A stretch of 64,000 nt of DNA, taken from the NCBI RefSeq assembly GCF_000369625.1, contig NZ_KB850112.1, positions 404,326 through 468,325 of the forward strand, in the 5' to 3' direction. This stretch comes from Acinetobacter variabilis (GTDB taxonomy: Bacteria > Pseudomonadota > Gammaproteobacteria > Pseudomonadales > Moraxellaceae). This document shows, piece by piece, positions 56,045 through 63,966 of this stretch (within the stretch, counting starts at the first letter, position 1; every line of letters starts with the position of its first letter). The notes below the pieces were generated by a model. The model made no database searches. It was given only the letters and a program-made list of their open reading frames with translations, and had not been told where the DNA came from. A program made the translations under genes and the position numbers.

Positions 56045-56689
56045 CTAGAACCATTGGCTTGGATCGTCAATAATGGCATTCAATAAAGGTTGCCATTGAT
56101 CCTGTAATTCCCGGTACATCTTCTGCTGTTTGTCAAAAATAGACAGGCCTTGCATGGCCAGCCGGCTATAGGGCGCACGTTCAGAAATCCAGGCAACCGG
56201 TTGCTGATCAATTTTATTGAAAAACTGCTGAATGTCCTGATTGCTGGTTGCATTAGGTTTGGTGCGGTTGGCGAGGAGCAGAATTTCAACCTTGCCTTTA
56301 CGGATGCGTTTAATGTCCTGCAAATGCTTGAGAAAACGGCGCGTAGAATCAATATCAAAAAATGAAGGCTGCAGCGGGGTAATGATGGCATCTGCTTCAC
56401 TGATTAACTGCTCGGCATGATCTTCATTCAGCGCTCCGGGTGCATCGATGATCAGATATTCCAAGTTTTTAGGCGCATCCCCAATCGATTTGGCATTTCG
56501 CCAGTCCAGACTCTGAATCGGCGCTGCATCTTTCGGGCGATGTTTCAACCATTGCAAGGTCGATTTCTGGCTGTCCGCATCGGCCAGAGCAACTCTATAA
56601 CCCTTTTGCGCCAGGGCAGCTGCCAGGCTAATTGCAGTAATGGTTTTACCACAGCCGCCTTTCTGATTTGCAACTAAAATTGTTTTCAT
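56045..56689 (-). CDS. Orphan ParA/MinD-like ATPase
   Basis: The product (214 residues from ATG 56689) has the deviant Walker A ANQKGGCGKT (residues 7-16), Walker A' ALADADSQKST and Walker B YLIIDAPGAL, as in ParA-type positioning ATPases. It is short, with no N-terminal DNA-binding domain, like ParA of small plasmids or chromosomal McdA/ParC types. No ParB-like gene is adjacent. It is divergent from a membrane-anchored nuclease gene 123 bases away. The frame extends twelve codons beyond the chosen start. Cargo is unknown. Confidence 0.85.
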   Translation of the reverse strand: MKTILVANQKGGCGKTITAISLAAALAQKGYRVALADADSQKSTLQWLKHRPKDAAPIQSLDWRNAKSIGDAPKNLEYLIIDAPGALNEDHAEQLISEADAIITPLQPSFFDIDSTRRFLKHLQDIKRIRKGKVEILLLANRTKPNATSNQDIQQFFNKIDQQPVAWISERAPYSRLAMQGLSIFDKQQKMYRELQDQWQPLLNAIIDDPSQWF

Positions 56690-56812
56690 GACCTTGGATG
56701 ATTTAATTCTGCTCCCGCCTAGCATATCATTCTTTGCAGGCTTACTGGATGGCAGACACTTTCAACTTCAGTCGAAGGTAGGCAGCAAAATAAAGCAGAT
56801 TAGGAAGATTGA

Positions 56813-57280
56813 ATGTCCATTGGAATGGCTATGCTGATTGGTGCCTGTATTGGAGTGGTTTTAACTACCCTGATTCTGGGCCAGACGCGAAATGGCCGAA
56901 TTAAAGCAGAATATGAACAATATATTGCCGAGCTGGAGCTGGAACATCAGCAAGCTTTAGTTGCTGCACAAAAACGCAGTGTGAATACCAGTCGTGCGGT
57001 ACTCAAAGGCAAAATGGCCGAGCAATTGGCACCGATCATGCCAGAGTTTCAATATCTACCTAGTGATGCCAAATTTTTAGGCGATCCGGTGGATTATGTA
57101 GTCTTTGATGGTTATACCGATTTTCGTGATGGTGAAGGGCTGGCTGAAGATATTGAAGTGGTGTTGATTGATATTAAAAGTGGGGGTGCACGTCTGACCA
57201 AAGGCCAGATGGCAATTGCTCAAGCCATTCAGGAAGGGCGGGTACGTTTTGAAACCATCCGGATTGATTTTGAAGACTGA
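56813..57280 (+). CDS. Membrane-anchored Holliday-junction-resolvase-like endonuclease
   Basis: The 155-residue product has one membrane segment (about 4-22), a basic coiled-coil helix (about 28-60) and a C-terminal nuclease-like domain. That domain has DPVDYVVFDG (Asp91, Asp94) and VVLIDIKSGGARLTKGQ (Asp120, Lys122), a PD-(D/E)xK pattern as in the Endonuc_Holl family. Family function is predicted only. It is divergent from the orphan ParA ATPase and followed 26 bases later by an unrelated membrane protein. Confidence 0.8.
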   Translation: MSIGMAMLIGACIGVVLTTLILGQTRNGRIKAEYEQYIAELELEHQQALVAAQKRSVNTSRAVLKGKMAEQLAPIMPEFQYLPSDAKFLGDPVDYVVFDGYTDFRDGEGLAEDIEVVLIDIKSGGARLTKGQMAIAQAIQEGRVRFETIRIDFED

Positions 57281-57306
57281 AGGACAGCAAGCTTCAACTC
57301 TACACT

Positions 57307-57891
57307 ATGGATAAACTGATTATTGCCGCAGCACTGTTTGCGCTTGGACTATGGATCTGGTCGGAATACTTTCGGGCGATTCCGAATCTGGAGCAGGCGG
57401 GAGTACTCAAAAATTTTCAGGTAGAATCGATTGAGCCGCATCAGGCTGAATATCGCGTACTGGCTAAACAGTATTATGGGCCTGAGCGGCGTACCATTCA
57501 TCCAGCCAGTCCAGTGGTGGGAAGCTTTAATGATCTGGCCTATGTCAGCAATATTGATCTGTTACTGGCCGCACCGAAAGTATCCAGTACTGTATTTAAA
57601 CCATTCAAGCTTGAGCAGGACAGGCGTTGTTTCAATATGACCGCTACAGACGCACAGGCCAATCCTGCGAACATTCAACCTCATTTGCTGAACCTGAGTG
57701 TGATTGCCGCCAGCGAAGTTGTTGCCAATAAGATTCGCCGTTTAAAAGCAGATCAGCGGATCTGGCTGCAAGGGGACTGGGTACAGGTCAAATCAGCGAC
57801 CAGCCAGCAAGAATTTCAGGTTGGAATAGGCAATCCAAGGTCAGCCCAATGCCGTCTGTTTAGAATAACTGATTTAAAAGTGCTGGATTAA
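57307..57891 (+). CDS. Membrane-anchored protein of unknown function, paralogue A
   Basis: I do not recognise the family by name. The 194-residue product has an N-terminal membrane segment (about 4-20) and an extracytoplasmic domain with EYRVLAKQYYGPERRTIHPASPVVGSFNDLAYV and, near the end, IWLQGDWVQVKSAT. The last third aligns with the protein at 58695-59258: both have a short helix with an Asn, a KADQRIWLQGxWVxV-type strand pair, and a final CRLFRITDLKV. It follows the nuclease gene by 26 bases, so they may be transcribed together. Confidence 0.75.
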   Translation: MDKLIIAAALFALGLWIWSEYFRAIPNLEQAGVLKNFQVESIEPHQAEYRVLAKQYYGPERRTIHPASPVVGSFNDLAYVSNIDLLLAAPKVSSTVFKPFKLEQDRRCFNMTATDAQANPANIQPHLLNLSVIAASEVVANKIRRLKADQRIWLQGDWVQVKSATSQQEFQVGIGNPRSAQCRLFRITDLKVLD

Positions 57892-58514
57892 AGCGGTTTA
57901 TGTACTCGTGCCAGCAGCATACGCTGACCAATCTTTGGAATACCTTCTACATCGATATAATGAACTTCATCCAGTTCAAACCCAGCCTCTAAAAGAGCGG
58001 TTTCAATATCCCGGTTGAGATGACAGCCATCTGCCACTTTCTTCTGAATCGGGGTGAGTAAATGCTGCAAGCGCTGAATGTTGAGATGCTCTCGGTTTAA
58101 TACATGCTCAACCAGATGAAAATGGCCGCCTGGCTTCAGAACCCGGTAAATTTCATGCAGACTTTGATGCAGATCTGGAATACTGCATAAGGTCCAGGTT
58201 GATACGATATTTTCCAGACTATTTTCTGCGAAAGGCAGAGCCTCTGCACGGGCCTGAATCTGTTCGACTGCAAAAGGGCTTTGACTGATGCGCTGCTCAG
58301 CCAGTTTAAAAATGTCCGGGTTAGGTTCTAGCGCATAGACTTTATCTACGGCCTGATAAAAAGGCAGATTCAGCCCTGTACCGAAGCCAATTTCCAGAAC
58401 TTCACCTGTAATAGGCAATAATAATTCGCGGCGTAAATCCATCAGGGATGGGGTCTGCATAACCTGATTCAGCAGATGCGGAAAAATATGTTGTTGATAG
58501 AATTTATACAGCAT
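57888..58514 (-). CDS. Class I SAM-dependent methyltransferase
   Basis: The product (208 residues from ATG 58514) has motif I VLEIGFGTGLNLPF (39-52), then the acidic strand YALEPNP, ALPFAENSLENIVSTWTLCSIPD, and YRVLKPGGHFHLVEHV, all standard for Methyltransf_11. It resembles small phospholipid or ubiquinone-type methyltransferases, but substrate is not clear. It overlaps the end of the preceding gene on the other strand by four bases. The frame runs four codons beyond the chosen start. Confidence 0.87.
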   Translation of the reverse strand: MLYKFYQQHIFPHLLNQVMQTPSLMDLRRELLLPITGEVLEIGFGTGLNLPFYQAVDKVYALEPNPDIFKLAEQRISQSPFAVEQIQARAEALPFAENSLENIVSTWTLCSIPDLHQSLHEIYRVLKPGGHFHLVEHVLNREHLNIQRLQHLLTPIQKKVADGCHLNRDIETALLEAGFELDEVHYIDVEGIPKIGQRMLLARVHKPL

Positions 58515-58694
58515 GGTCGCATTCAAATGATTCTTAGACAGGCTTAGATTAACCGAAAATAATCAGATTAGCTAAAGCTCTCCGCTCACCAAAATTGATC
58601 AACTTGTTACTAATTTCAACTATTTATTCATTAAAAAAATTGTACTATCAAGCAAGATATTCTTGAAAAGATTTGATGGAATAAAGACAGAATT

Positions 58695-59258
58695 ATGTTC
58701 AAACATCTTCGATACTATGCCTTGGCGGCCAGTCTTTTACTACCGCTTTATGGTCACACTTCTGTAGACCATAATGTTGCCAAAGGACTGCCACCGATGG
58801 CCAAAGACCAATCTATTTCAGTCTTGCAGCCGTTTAAAGGTGATTTCCGTATTTTGGGATCAAAAATTTATACCGACGACGAGCAGGCTAAGTTCTCTCC
58901 GATCGATTATGCGGTGAGTTGGGGGCTGTTTGCACAACCTGAAATTGCCCGGCACATTACAGTCAATCAGTATAACCGTTATCTGAACTGGAAAATGGAT
59001 CGCGTGCCAGTGCCCATTGAACAGGCCAAACAGATGGTATCCAATATGCACATCATTCCTGCCAATCCACAAATTGCCAAAGCAATTAAACAGGTGAAAC
59101 GTGGTGATCTGGTGCGTTTGCAAGGTGAACTGGTGGAAGTACGTGATAAAGATCTCGTCTGGAAATCTTCCTTAACCCCAACCGATACTGGTGATGGTGC
59201 TTGTGAAGTGTTTCGGGTCAGCTCAATCAAGTGGGTTGAGAAAGTAGGTAAAGGTTAA
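58695..59258 (+). CDS. Exported protein of unknown function, paralogue B
   Basis: The 187-residue product has a signal peptide (about 1-24) and a globular domain. Its last half is similar to the protein at 57307-57891: VLQPFKGDFRILGSKIY vs VLKNFQVESIEPHQAEYRV at the start, NMHIIPANPQIAKAIKQVKRGDLVRLQGELVEV near the middle, and ACEVFRVSSIKWV at the end. The shared core ends with a small Cys-bearing strand. Paralogue A is membrane-anchored while this one seems to be released or anchored by its signal. No family name is known to me. Confidence 0.75.
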   Translation: MFKHLRYYALAASLLLPLYGHTSVDHNVAKGLPPMAKDQSISVLQPFKGDFRILGSKIYTDDEQAKFSPIDYAVSWGLFAQPEIARHITVNQYNRYLNWKMDRVPVPIEQAKQMVSNMHIIPANPQIAKAIKQVKRGDLVRLQGELVEVRDKDLVWKSSLTPTDTGDGACEVFRVSSIKWVEKVGKG

Positions 59259-59434
59259 AACTGGAAAACTTTTAAAGCTTTCCAAAAGGGTGGCCTAGGG
59301 TGCTTCTGGGTGACCAGGCTTTATTGATATTTAATTTATTTTAGCCTCAGAGTTTTTCATTTTTAAATTGAACTACTTCTTCAAAAAAAATTTAATCTTA
59401 AATATGAATGTCATCTTGTTCTGTTATTTTAATA

Positions 59435-59466
59435 TAAAAACCGCCAGAAATAGGCGGTTTTTTATT
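59435..59466 (-). terminator. Terminator after the HopJ-like gene
   Basis: CCGCC (59441-59445) and GGCGG (59453-59457) with A and T runs, 13 bases after the stop on the minus strand. Confidence 0.86.
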
Positions 59467-59478
59467 TGGCAGAAGAAC

Positions 59479-59811
59479 TTATTTGGCAGCCAGTGCTTCA
59501 CCTTCAAAGGCAATGCCATCCCAGCCATTTTGCATGAACTGGCGGATATTCTGGTGATCCGTTGCTTTTGGTGTTGCTAATACAGCCGCATAGTGTTCGG
59601 CAAACAGGCTCAAGGTTTGTGTCTGATCCAGACCATTCAGTTGGGCAAATGAAAATACCTTGGCACTGCCTTGGTTTTCAGTGGCAGCATTGGCCTGTTG
59701 ACCATTTTTAAAAGCAGTGGGTGTATGAGCATAGCGCGCATCGATATATGCAATCACATCTGCAAATTTAGCTTCGCCCGCAGCCAATTGAGCCAGTAAT
59801 TCCTGAGCCAT
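59479..59811 (-). CDS. HopJ-type small protein
   Basis: The 110-residue product matches the HopJ family: VIAYIDARYAHTPTAFKNGQQ, NQGSAKVFSFAQLNGLDQTQTLSLFAEHYAAVLATP and NIRQFMQNGWDGIAFEGEAL. The name comes from a Pseudomonas type III effector, but the family is widespread in bacteria without type III secretion and its role is not established. The start is ATG 59811, with AGAGGGAA upstream; the frame is open 25 codons further. It is divergent from crcB. Confidence 0.83.
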   Translation of the reverse strand: MAQELLAQLAAGEAKFADVIAYIDARYAHTPTAFKNGQQANAATENQGSAKVFSFAQLNGLDQTQTLSLFAEHYAAVLATPKATDHQNIRQFMQNGWDGIAFEGEALAAK

Positions 59812-59977
59812 GTGGATTCCCTCTAGACTTAAATCAATTTGAATGGCGTCGAATATACCAATTTTTTGGCAAAGATCCATGTTCATTCTGCAATTTTAGG
59901 TGCATGATGTTATTCATTATTCTCGTCCCACATGGTGGCTGACGAAAGATTTAAGATCGAATAAAGACGGAGTAGAC

Positions 59978-60358
59978 ATGAACTGGCTTTTGGTGGCAAT
60001 GGGCGGCGCGATTGGGGCAACACTGCGTTATGGAACAGGAATGTTGATTGCCAAGCCACAGATGCTATTTCCGTGGCCGACCTGGTGGATCAATATTATA
60101 GGTTGCCTGTGTGCCGGGATTTTCTTTGCCTTTAGCCAGAAATACAGTTTCCTGCAAACCGAAGCACGGCTATTTTTGATGGTAGGTATCTTGGGCGGCT
60201 TTACGACTTTCTCCAGTTTTGGTCTAGAAACTTTTCAGCTGCTTAAGCAGGGTGCAGTCACGATTGCCCTAAGTTATGTGATCTCTAGTGTGATTGTCGG
60301 AGTATTTATGCTGGGGGTGGGCTTTTATTTAACCCAGCTGACTTTGGCACAAGCATAA
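59978..60358 (+). CDS. crcB: Fluoride exporter CrcB
   Basis: CrcB/Fluc proteins form dimeric fluoride channels that expel fluoride. The 126-residue product has four membrane segments, the family's GGAIGATLRYG near the N-terminus, the PWPTWWINIIGCLCAGIF segment with its conserved Asn, and GGFTTFSSFGLETFQLL. The start is ATG 59978, with ACGGAG upstream; the frame is open 26 codons further. The leader does not show a convincing fluoride riboswitch. Confidence 0.92.
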   Translation: MNWLLVAMGGAIGATLRYGTGMLIAKPQMLFPWPTWWINIIGCLCAGIFFAFSQKYSFLQTEARLFLMVGILGGFTTFSSFGLETFQLLKQGAVTIALSYVISSVIVGVFMLGVGFYLTQLTLAQA

Positions 60359-60392
60359 AAAAGTCAGGAAATTGGAGGTAATTTCCTGACAT
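60355..60392 (-). terminator. Terminator after rpmE2
   Basis: GTCAGGAAATT (60363-60373) and AATTTCCTGAC (60380-60390) form an eleven-base stem. On the minus strand it is followed by six T; it overlaps the end of crcB. Confidence 0.85.
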
Positions 60393-60434
60393 AAACCACG
60401 ATTTAAATTGAGAGAAAAATCGGAGGTTTTAAGT

Positions 60435-60686
60435 TTAACCACGTTTAAAACGGGCAAAACGTTTGTTAAAGCTCGCTACGCGACCTTCATTACTGGTTTG
60501 ACGTTGCTCACCGGTATAAAACGGATGTGAAGCACTCGAAATATCCAAGGTGACATAAGGATAGGTCTTACCTTCATATTCCTTGGTCTGGCTAGAAGTC
60601 ATGGTGCTGCCAATCACGAAGTAGGCATCAGCATTAGTGTCATGAAATAAAACTTCTCGATATTCGGGATGAATGTCTGGACGCAT
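60435..60686 (-). CDS. rpmE2: 50S ribosomal protein L31 type B (zinc-independent)
   Basis: Type B L31 replaces the zinc-containing L31 when zinc is short. The 83-residue product has the family N-terminus [16 protein letters not shown] and ends [12 protein letters not shown]. It lacks the CxxC zinc ligands of type A; no Cys is present. A perfect Zur-box palindrome lies 29-47 bases upstream. It stands alone. Confidence 0.95.
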   Translation of the reverse strand: MRPDIHPEYREVLFHDTNADAYFVIGSTMTSSQTKEYEGKTYPYVTLDISSASHPFYTGEQRQTSNEGRVASFNKRFARFKRG

Positions 60687-60714
60687 CGTAATATTCCTCT
60701 TGTAATTTAAGAGT

Positions 60715-60733
60715 AATGTTATAATGTAACATT
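60715..60733 (-). promoter_or_regulatory. Zur box upstream of rpmE2
   Basis: AATGTTATAATGTAACATT has perfect 7-base arms around five bases and closely matches the GTTATAATATAAC-type Zur operator known from Acinetobacter and other gammaproteobacteria. Zinc-loaded Zur would repress L31B here. Confidence 0.82.
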
Positions 60734-60783
60734 TGATATTTCAAGTGAAGTAGGGTTACAGCTTGTAAGCTTATTACTGTAAC

Positions 60784-62082
60784 CTAACTGCGACTTGGCA
60801 CAATTTCCTCAAATACATCACTCAAATTATCATGTACTTTCAAATGAATCAGGTTCCAGTACTGTCCGGAAATAGTACGGTTTACCATCAGGGTATCTGG
60901 CGAAGGTTTGAATACATCCCAATATTTCAGAGAAGGTTTGAGTAATTCCATTCCATCATGATGTGCTGAGTTTTCAGCAAAATCATAATTGGTAGTTAAA
61001 GGACGCATCAGTACTTCTAGCCATTGCTCATACAGATCGGCCGGGAATTTTCCAGTCTCTGTCAGGGTATGCAGGGCATCTAGTTGCTGTTCAATGGTCG
61101 AAATATCCTTGTCACGAGCTGCATGGATCAATTCCTTGAAATGAGTAATGATCTCGGTAGAAAGGGTTTTAACACCGCCGTAATCGTAAATAATCACCGA
61201 GCCATCTTCACGGAAGGCGAAGTTCCCTGGATGCGGATCACAGTGGAAACGTTTCAGATAGAAAATTTCCTGACCAATTGCACGGAATAGACGGCGGCCT
61301 AGGGCATTACGGGTTTCTAGCGGCCATTGGCTGGCCGTTTCCATACTTTCACCCTGTTCCAGGCTTAGGGTCAGAATATGACGGGAAGAGTATTCGCTAA
61401 ATACTTTCGGAATCACAATTTGATGATCGAGCGATTCATGAAAGGCACGCGCCACTTCCAGATTCTGAGCCTCAATTTCATAATTGAGTTCATTGTCCAG
61501 ACTATGCTGGATTTCCTTAAATAGCTGATCCTGCAACTTGCGGTCAATTTTCAGTACACCCATCAAACGCAAAGCGAGACGAACCTGTTTCAGGTCACTT
61601 TCACAGGCTTCTTCCACTCCTGGATATTGCACTTTGACCACAACCTGCTGGCCATCGGGTAGAATCGCTTTATGTACCTGTCCGATCGAGGCTGCGGCAA
61701 AAGGCTGCTCATCAAACTGCTGGAATAGATCCTGCAAAGACTTGCCCAATTCTTTTTCGACCTGTGATTGAATCTCTTTAAATGGCATCGGTGGAGCCTG
61801 ACGCTGCAATTTGGAAATGGCTCGAGCAACTTCAGGCGGAAAAATATCTTTATATTGCGAGGCAATCTGGCCGACTTTCATCACCGCACCTTTCATTTCC
61901 CCCAAGGTATCAGCAATCTGTACTCCAATATCCTGAAATAATTTACTGCGTGCAGCATTTTTCTGCTCTTCATCCGCAGTTAAATTTTTAATCGAATTGG
62001 ATAGGGTTTTACTTGCAATACTTGCGGTCATTCCAGCCAATTTCATAAAGCGGCGACCAGGCGTTCGAGCCGTTTTTGCCAT
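60784..62082 (-). CDS. ABC1/UbiB-like atypical kinase
   Basis: The product (432 residues from ATG 62082) is an ABC1 family atypical kinase. It has the KxGQ motif MKGAVMKVGQ (Lys69, Gln72), the Ala-rich AAASIGQVHKA loop in place of the glycine loop, QVVVKVQYPGV with the lysine, FHCDPHPGNFAFREDG and IIYDYGG for the catalytic and metal sites. Relatives assist ubiquinone synthesis or lipid traffic. The start is chosen for GAGGAAT upstream; the frame runs 18 codons further. No C-terminal membrane segment is seen, unlike UbiB itself. Confidence 0.88.
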   Translation of the reverse strand: MAKTARTPGRRFMKLAGMTASIASKTLSNSIKNLTADEEQKNAARSKLFQDIGVQIADTLGEMKGAVMKVGQIASQYKDIFPPEVARAISKLQRQAPPMPFKEIQSQVEKELGKSLQDLFQQFDEQPFAAASIGQVHKAILPDGQQVVVKVQYPGVEEACESDLKQVRLALRLMGVLKIDRKLQDQLFKEIQHSLDNELNYEIEAQNLEVARAFHESLDHQIVIPKVFSEYSSRHILTLSLEQGESMETASQWPLETRNALGRRLFRAIGQEIFYLKRFHCDPHPGNFAFREDGSVIIYDYGGVKTLSTEIITHFKELIHAARDKDISTIEQQLDALHTLTETGKFPADLYEQWLEVLMRPLTTNYDFAENSAHHDGMELLKPSLKYWDVFKPSPDTLMVNRTISGQYWNLIHLKVHDNLSDVFEEIVPSRS

Positions 62083-62343
62083 GCGAGATTCCTCAAAATC
62101 ACCATTTTTATGGGTGTATTTGATCATAGGTGACAAACTATAAATTGCCTATATTTAATTGTAGATGTTATGTTGCAAAGCTTCTCAAAGTGTTCATATT
62201 TGCTTGATATTGTTCACTTGATTTATGCAATTTTTAAACCATTTTGTCGTCTGTACGGCAGTTTTTGAATCAATTATTTAATTATTCTGAAGAGAGCAAA
62301 GCACGATTTTTAAGTTCCTTTACATGATGAAAGGCTTAAAATA

Positions 62344-62577
62344 ATGGCACCTCAAGATCAAGAAATTTCAATGAAAGTCTATCGATATTTTACTGGCAAA
62401 GATGATGTGAATTTTTGTGCCCGTGTGACCAAGGCACTCAATGAAGGCTATGAACTTTATGGTGCACCGACCATGACCTTTAATGGAACAGATGTCATTG
62501 TCGGGCAAGTGGTGATTAAGGAAGTGTCAGATGAGTCTGAGATTCCACAGGGATTAAAAGATGCATTAAATCAGTAA
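62344..62577 (+). CDS. DUF1737 small protein
   Basis: The 77-residue product has the DUF1737 pattern: KVYRYFTGKDDVNFCARVTKALNEGYELYGAPTMTFNG and an alternating strand end DVIVGQVVIKEV. The family is small, cytoplasmic and uncharacterised. ATG 62344 follows a long gene-free stretch; ATG 62371 (MKVYRY) is an alternative. A terminator hairpin overlaps the stop codon. Confidence 0.8.
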   Translation: MAPQDQEISMKVYRYFTGKDDVNFCARVTKALNEGYELYGAPTMTFNGTDVIVGQVVIKEVSDESEIPQGLKDALNQ

Positions 62578-62593
62578 TTCAATGCATCTTTTT
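62560..62593 (+). terminator. Terminator overlapping the DUF1737 stop codon
   Basis: GATGCATT (62560-62567) and AATGCATC (62581-62588) with T's after. The left arm lies in the last codons of the gene and the loop holds the stop. Confidence 0.72.
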
Positions 62594-62607
62594 AAATAAT
62601 AAGAGGA

Positions 62608-63966
62608 TTAGGCACGCTGGCTTAAACGTTTGTTATTGCCATAAAGCCGTGCCAGCAATAAAACACAGGCCACGCTCAGACCGACAATCAGACCGACCCA
62701 GACGCCTGCCGCCCCCATATCTCCAAAACGGGACAAATAAACCCCCACCGGGAAGGCAATCAACCAATAGGCAATCATGGTGATCCACATTGGGCCTTTG
62801 GTATCCTGCATACCGCGTAAGCAGCCTGCAGCACTGATCTGCCAGGCATCCATCAGCTGATAGGCCACTGCAAAGAGCACCAGATAAAGCGCGATCTGGG
62901 TCACCATCGGGTCAGAAGTATAGAGCGCTACGATTTCACTACGGAACACCCAAAGCATTAGCATGATCAGCAGAGCTAGAATCGTCGCGGTCATCAGACC
63001 TAAACCTTGTACTCTACGCATGGCATCCCAGTTCTGTTCACCATAGTAAGTTCCCACCCGAATGGTCAGCGCAATGGCCAGAGACATCGGAATCATGAAT
63101 AATTGTGAGGTAACGGAAATAGCAATCTGGTGAGCGGCCACAATGGTTTCACCTAATGGACTCAAGACAATCGCTGCGGTACTAAAAATACTCACTTCAA
63201 AGAAAATTGCCAGTCCGATCGGAAAGCCCAACTTTAAAATCCGTTTCAGCCAATATCCGTTCAGCTTTTCCCAGTGACTAAATGGCTGACTGCTTTGATA
63301 AACCCGATTTTTAAAAATATACAGTGCCAGACTCGTTAACATGAGCCATTGCAGAATGGCCGTAGCAAAACCACAGCCAGCACTGCCCAGTGCCGGAATA
63401 GGGCCGACCCCATACATAAAAATAAAGTTTAATGGAACCAGAAGCAGTAGCGCCATGAGGCTAATGGCAGTGACCGGACGCGGGTAACCAATGGCCTCAG
63501 AATAGCCGCGTAAAGCCGCATACATAGTCACAGCAGGCATACCAAAACCGATCGCATGCAGGAACAGGCCAGCTTTAGGTTGCAGGCTTTCTGGGACACC
63601 TAGTAAAGGTAAAGTGAGAGGCAAAACTTGTAAAACCAGACCCGCAATCACCCCAAGGATGAATGCGACCCACAATGATTGCCGCGCAATTGTAGCGATT
63701 TTTTCAGGTGTACGTGCGCCTTTGGCTTCCGCCACTAAAGGTGTAGTGGCGATCATGATACCGCTAAAAAGCAGCATGACTGGAATCCATAACCCGACAC
63801 CAACTGCAATCGCTGCCAGGTCAGTCGGTGAGAGACGTCCGGCCATAATGGTATCAATCAGGCCCAAACCTGCCTGGGAAAATTGTGTGACCAGAATGGG
63901 CAACATCAGATGGAACAGCTGTTTTAATTCATAACGACGGGTTGTGGCTGTCAAAACATTAGACAC
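62608..63966 (-). CDS. abeM: MATE family multidrug efflux pump, AbeM/NorM-like
   Basis: MATE pumps export cationic drugs using proton or sodium gradients; AbeM of A. baumannii is proton-driven. The 452-residue product has twelve membrane segments in two halves. Family motifs are ILVTQFSQAGLGLIDTIMAGRLSPTDLAAIAVG, PLVAEAKGA and, in the second half, GFPIGLAIFFEVSIFSTAAIVLSPLGE. The start is GTG 63966; its promoter lies beyond the window end. Orthology to AbeM is judged from overall similarity. Confidence 0.87.
   Translation of the reverse strand: MSNVLTATTRRYELKQLFHLMLPILVTQFSQAGLGLIDTIMAGRLSPTDLAAIAVGVGLWIPVMLLFSGIMIATTPLVAEAKGARTPEKIATIARQSLWVAFILGVIAGLVLQVLPLTLPLLGVPESLQPKAGLFLHAIGFGMPAVTMYAALRGYSEAIGYPRPVTAISLMALLLLVPLNFIFMYGVGPIPALGSAGCGFATAILQWLMLTSLALYIFKNRVYQSSQPFSHWEKLNGYWLKRILKLGFPIGLAIFFEVSIFSTAAIVLSPLGETIVAAHQIAISVTSQLFMIPMSLAIALTIRVGTYYGEQNWDAMRRVQGLGLMTATILALLIMLMLWVFRSEIVALYTSDPMVTQIALYLVLFAVAYQLMDAWQISAAGCLRGMQDTKGPMWITMIAYWLIAFPVGVYLSRFGDMGAAGVWVGLIVGLSVACVLLLARLYGNNKRLSQRA

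Noticed and set aside
59812..59977. Possible fluoride riboswitch in the crcB leader
   Set aside because: The leader has GGTGCATGATG and GGCTGACG stretches, but the required pseudoknot pairing and the conserved CTGATG segment are absent.
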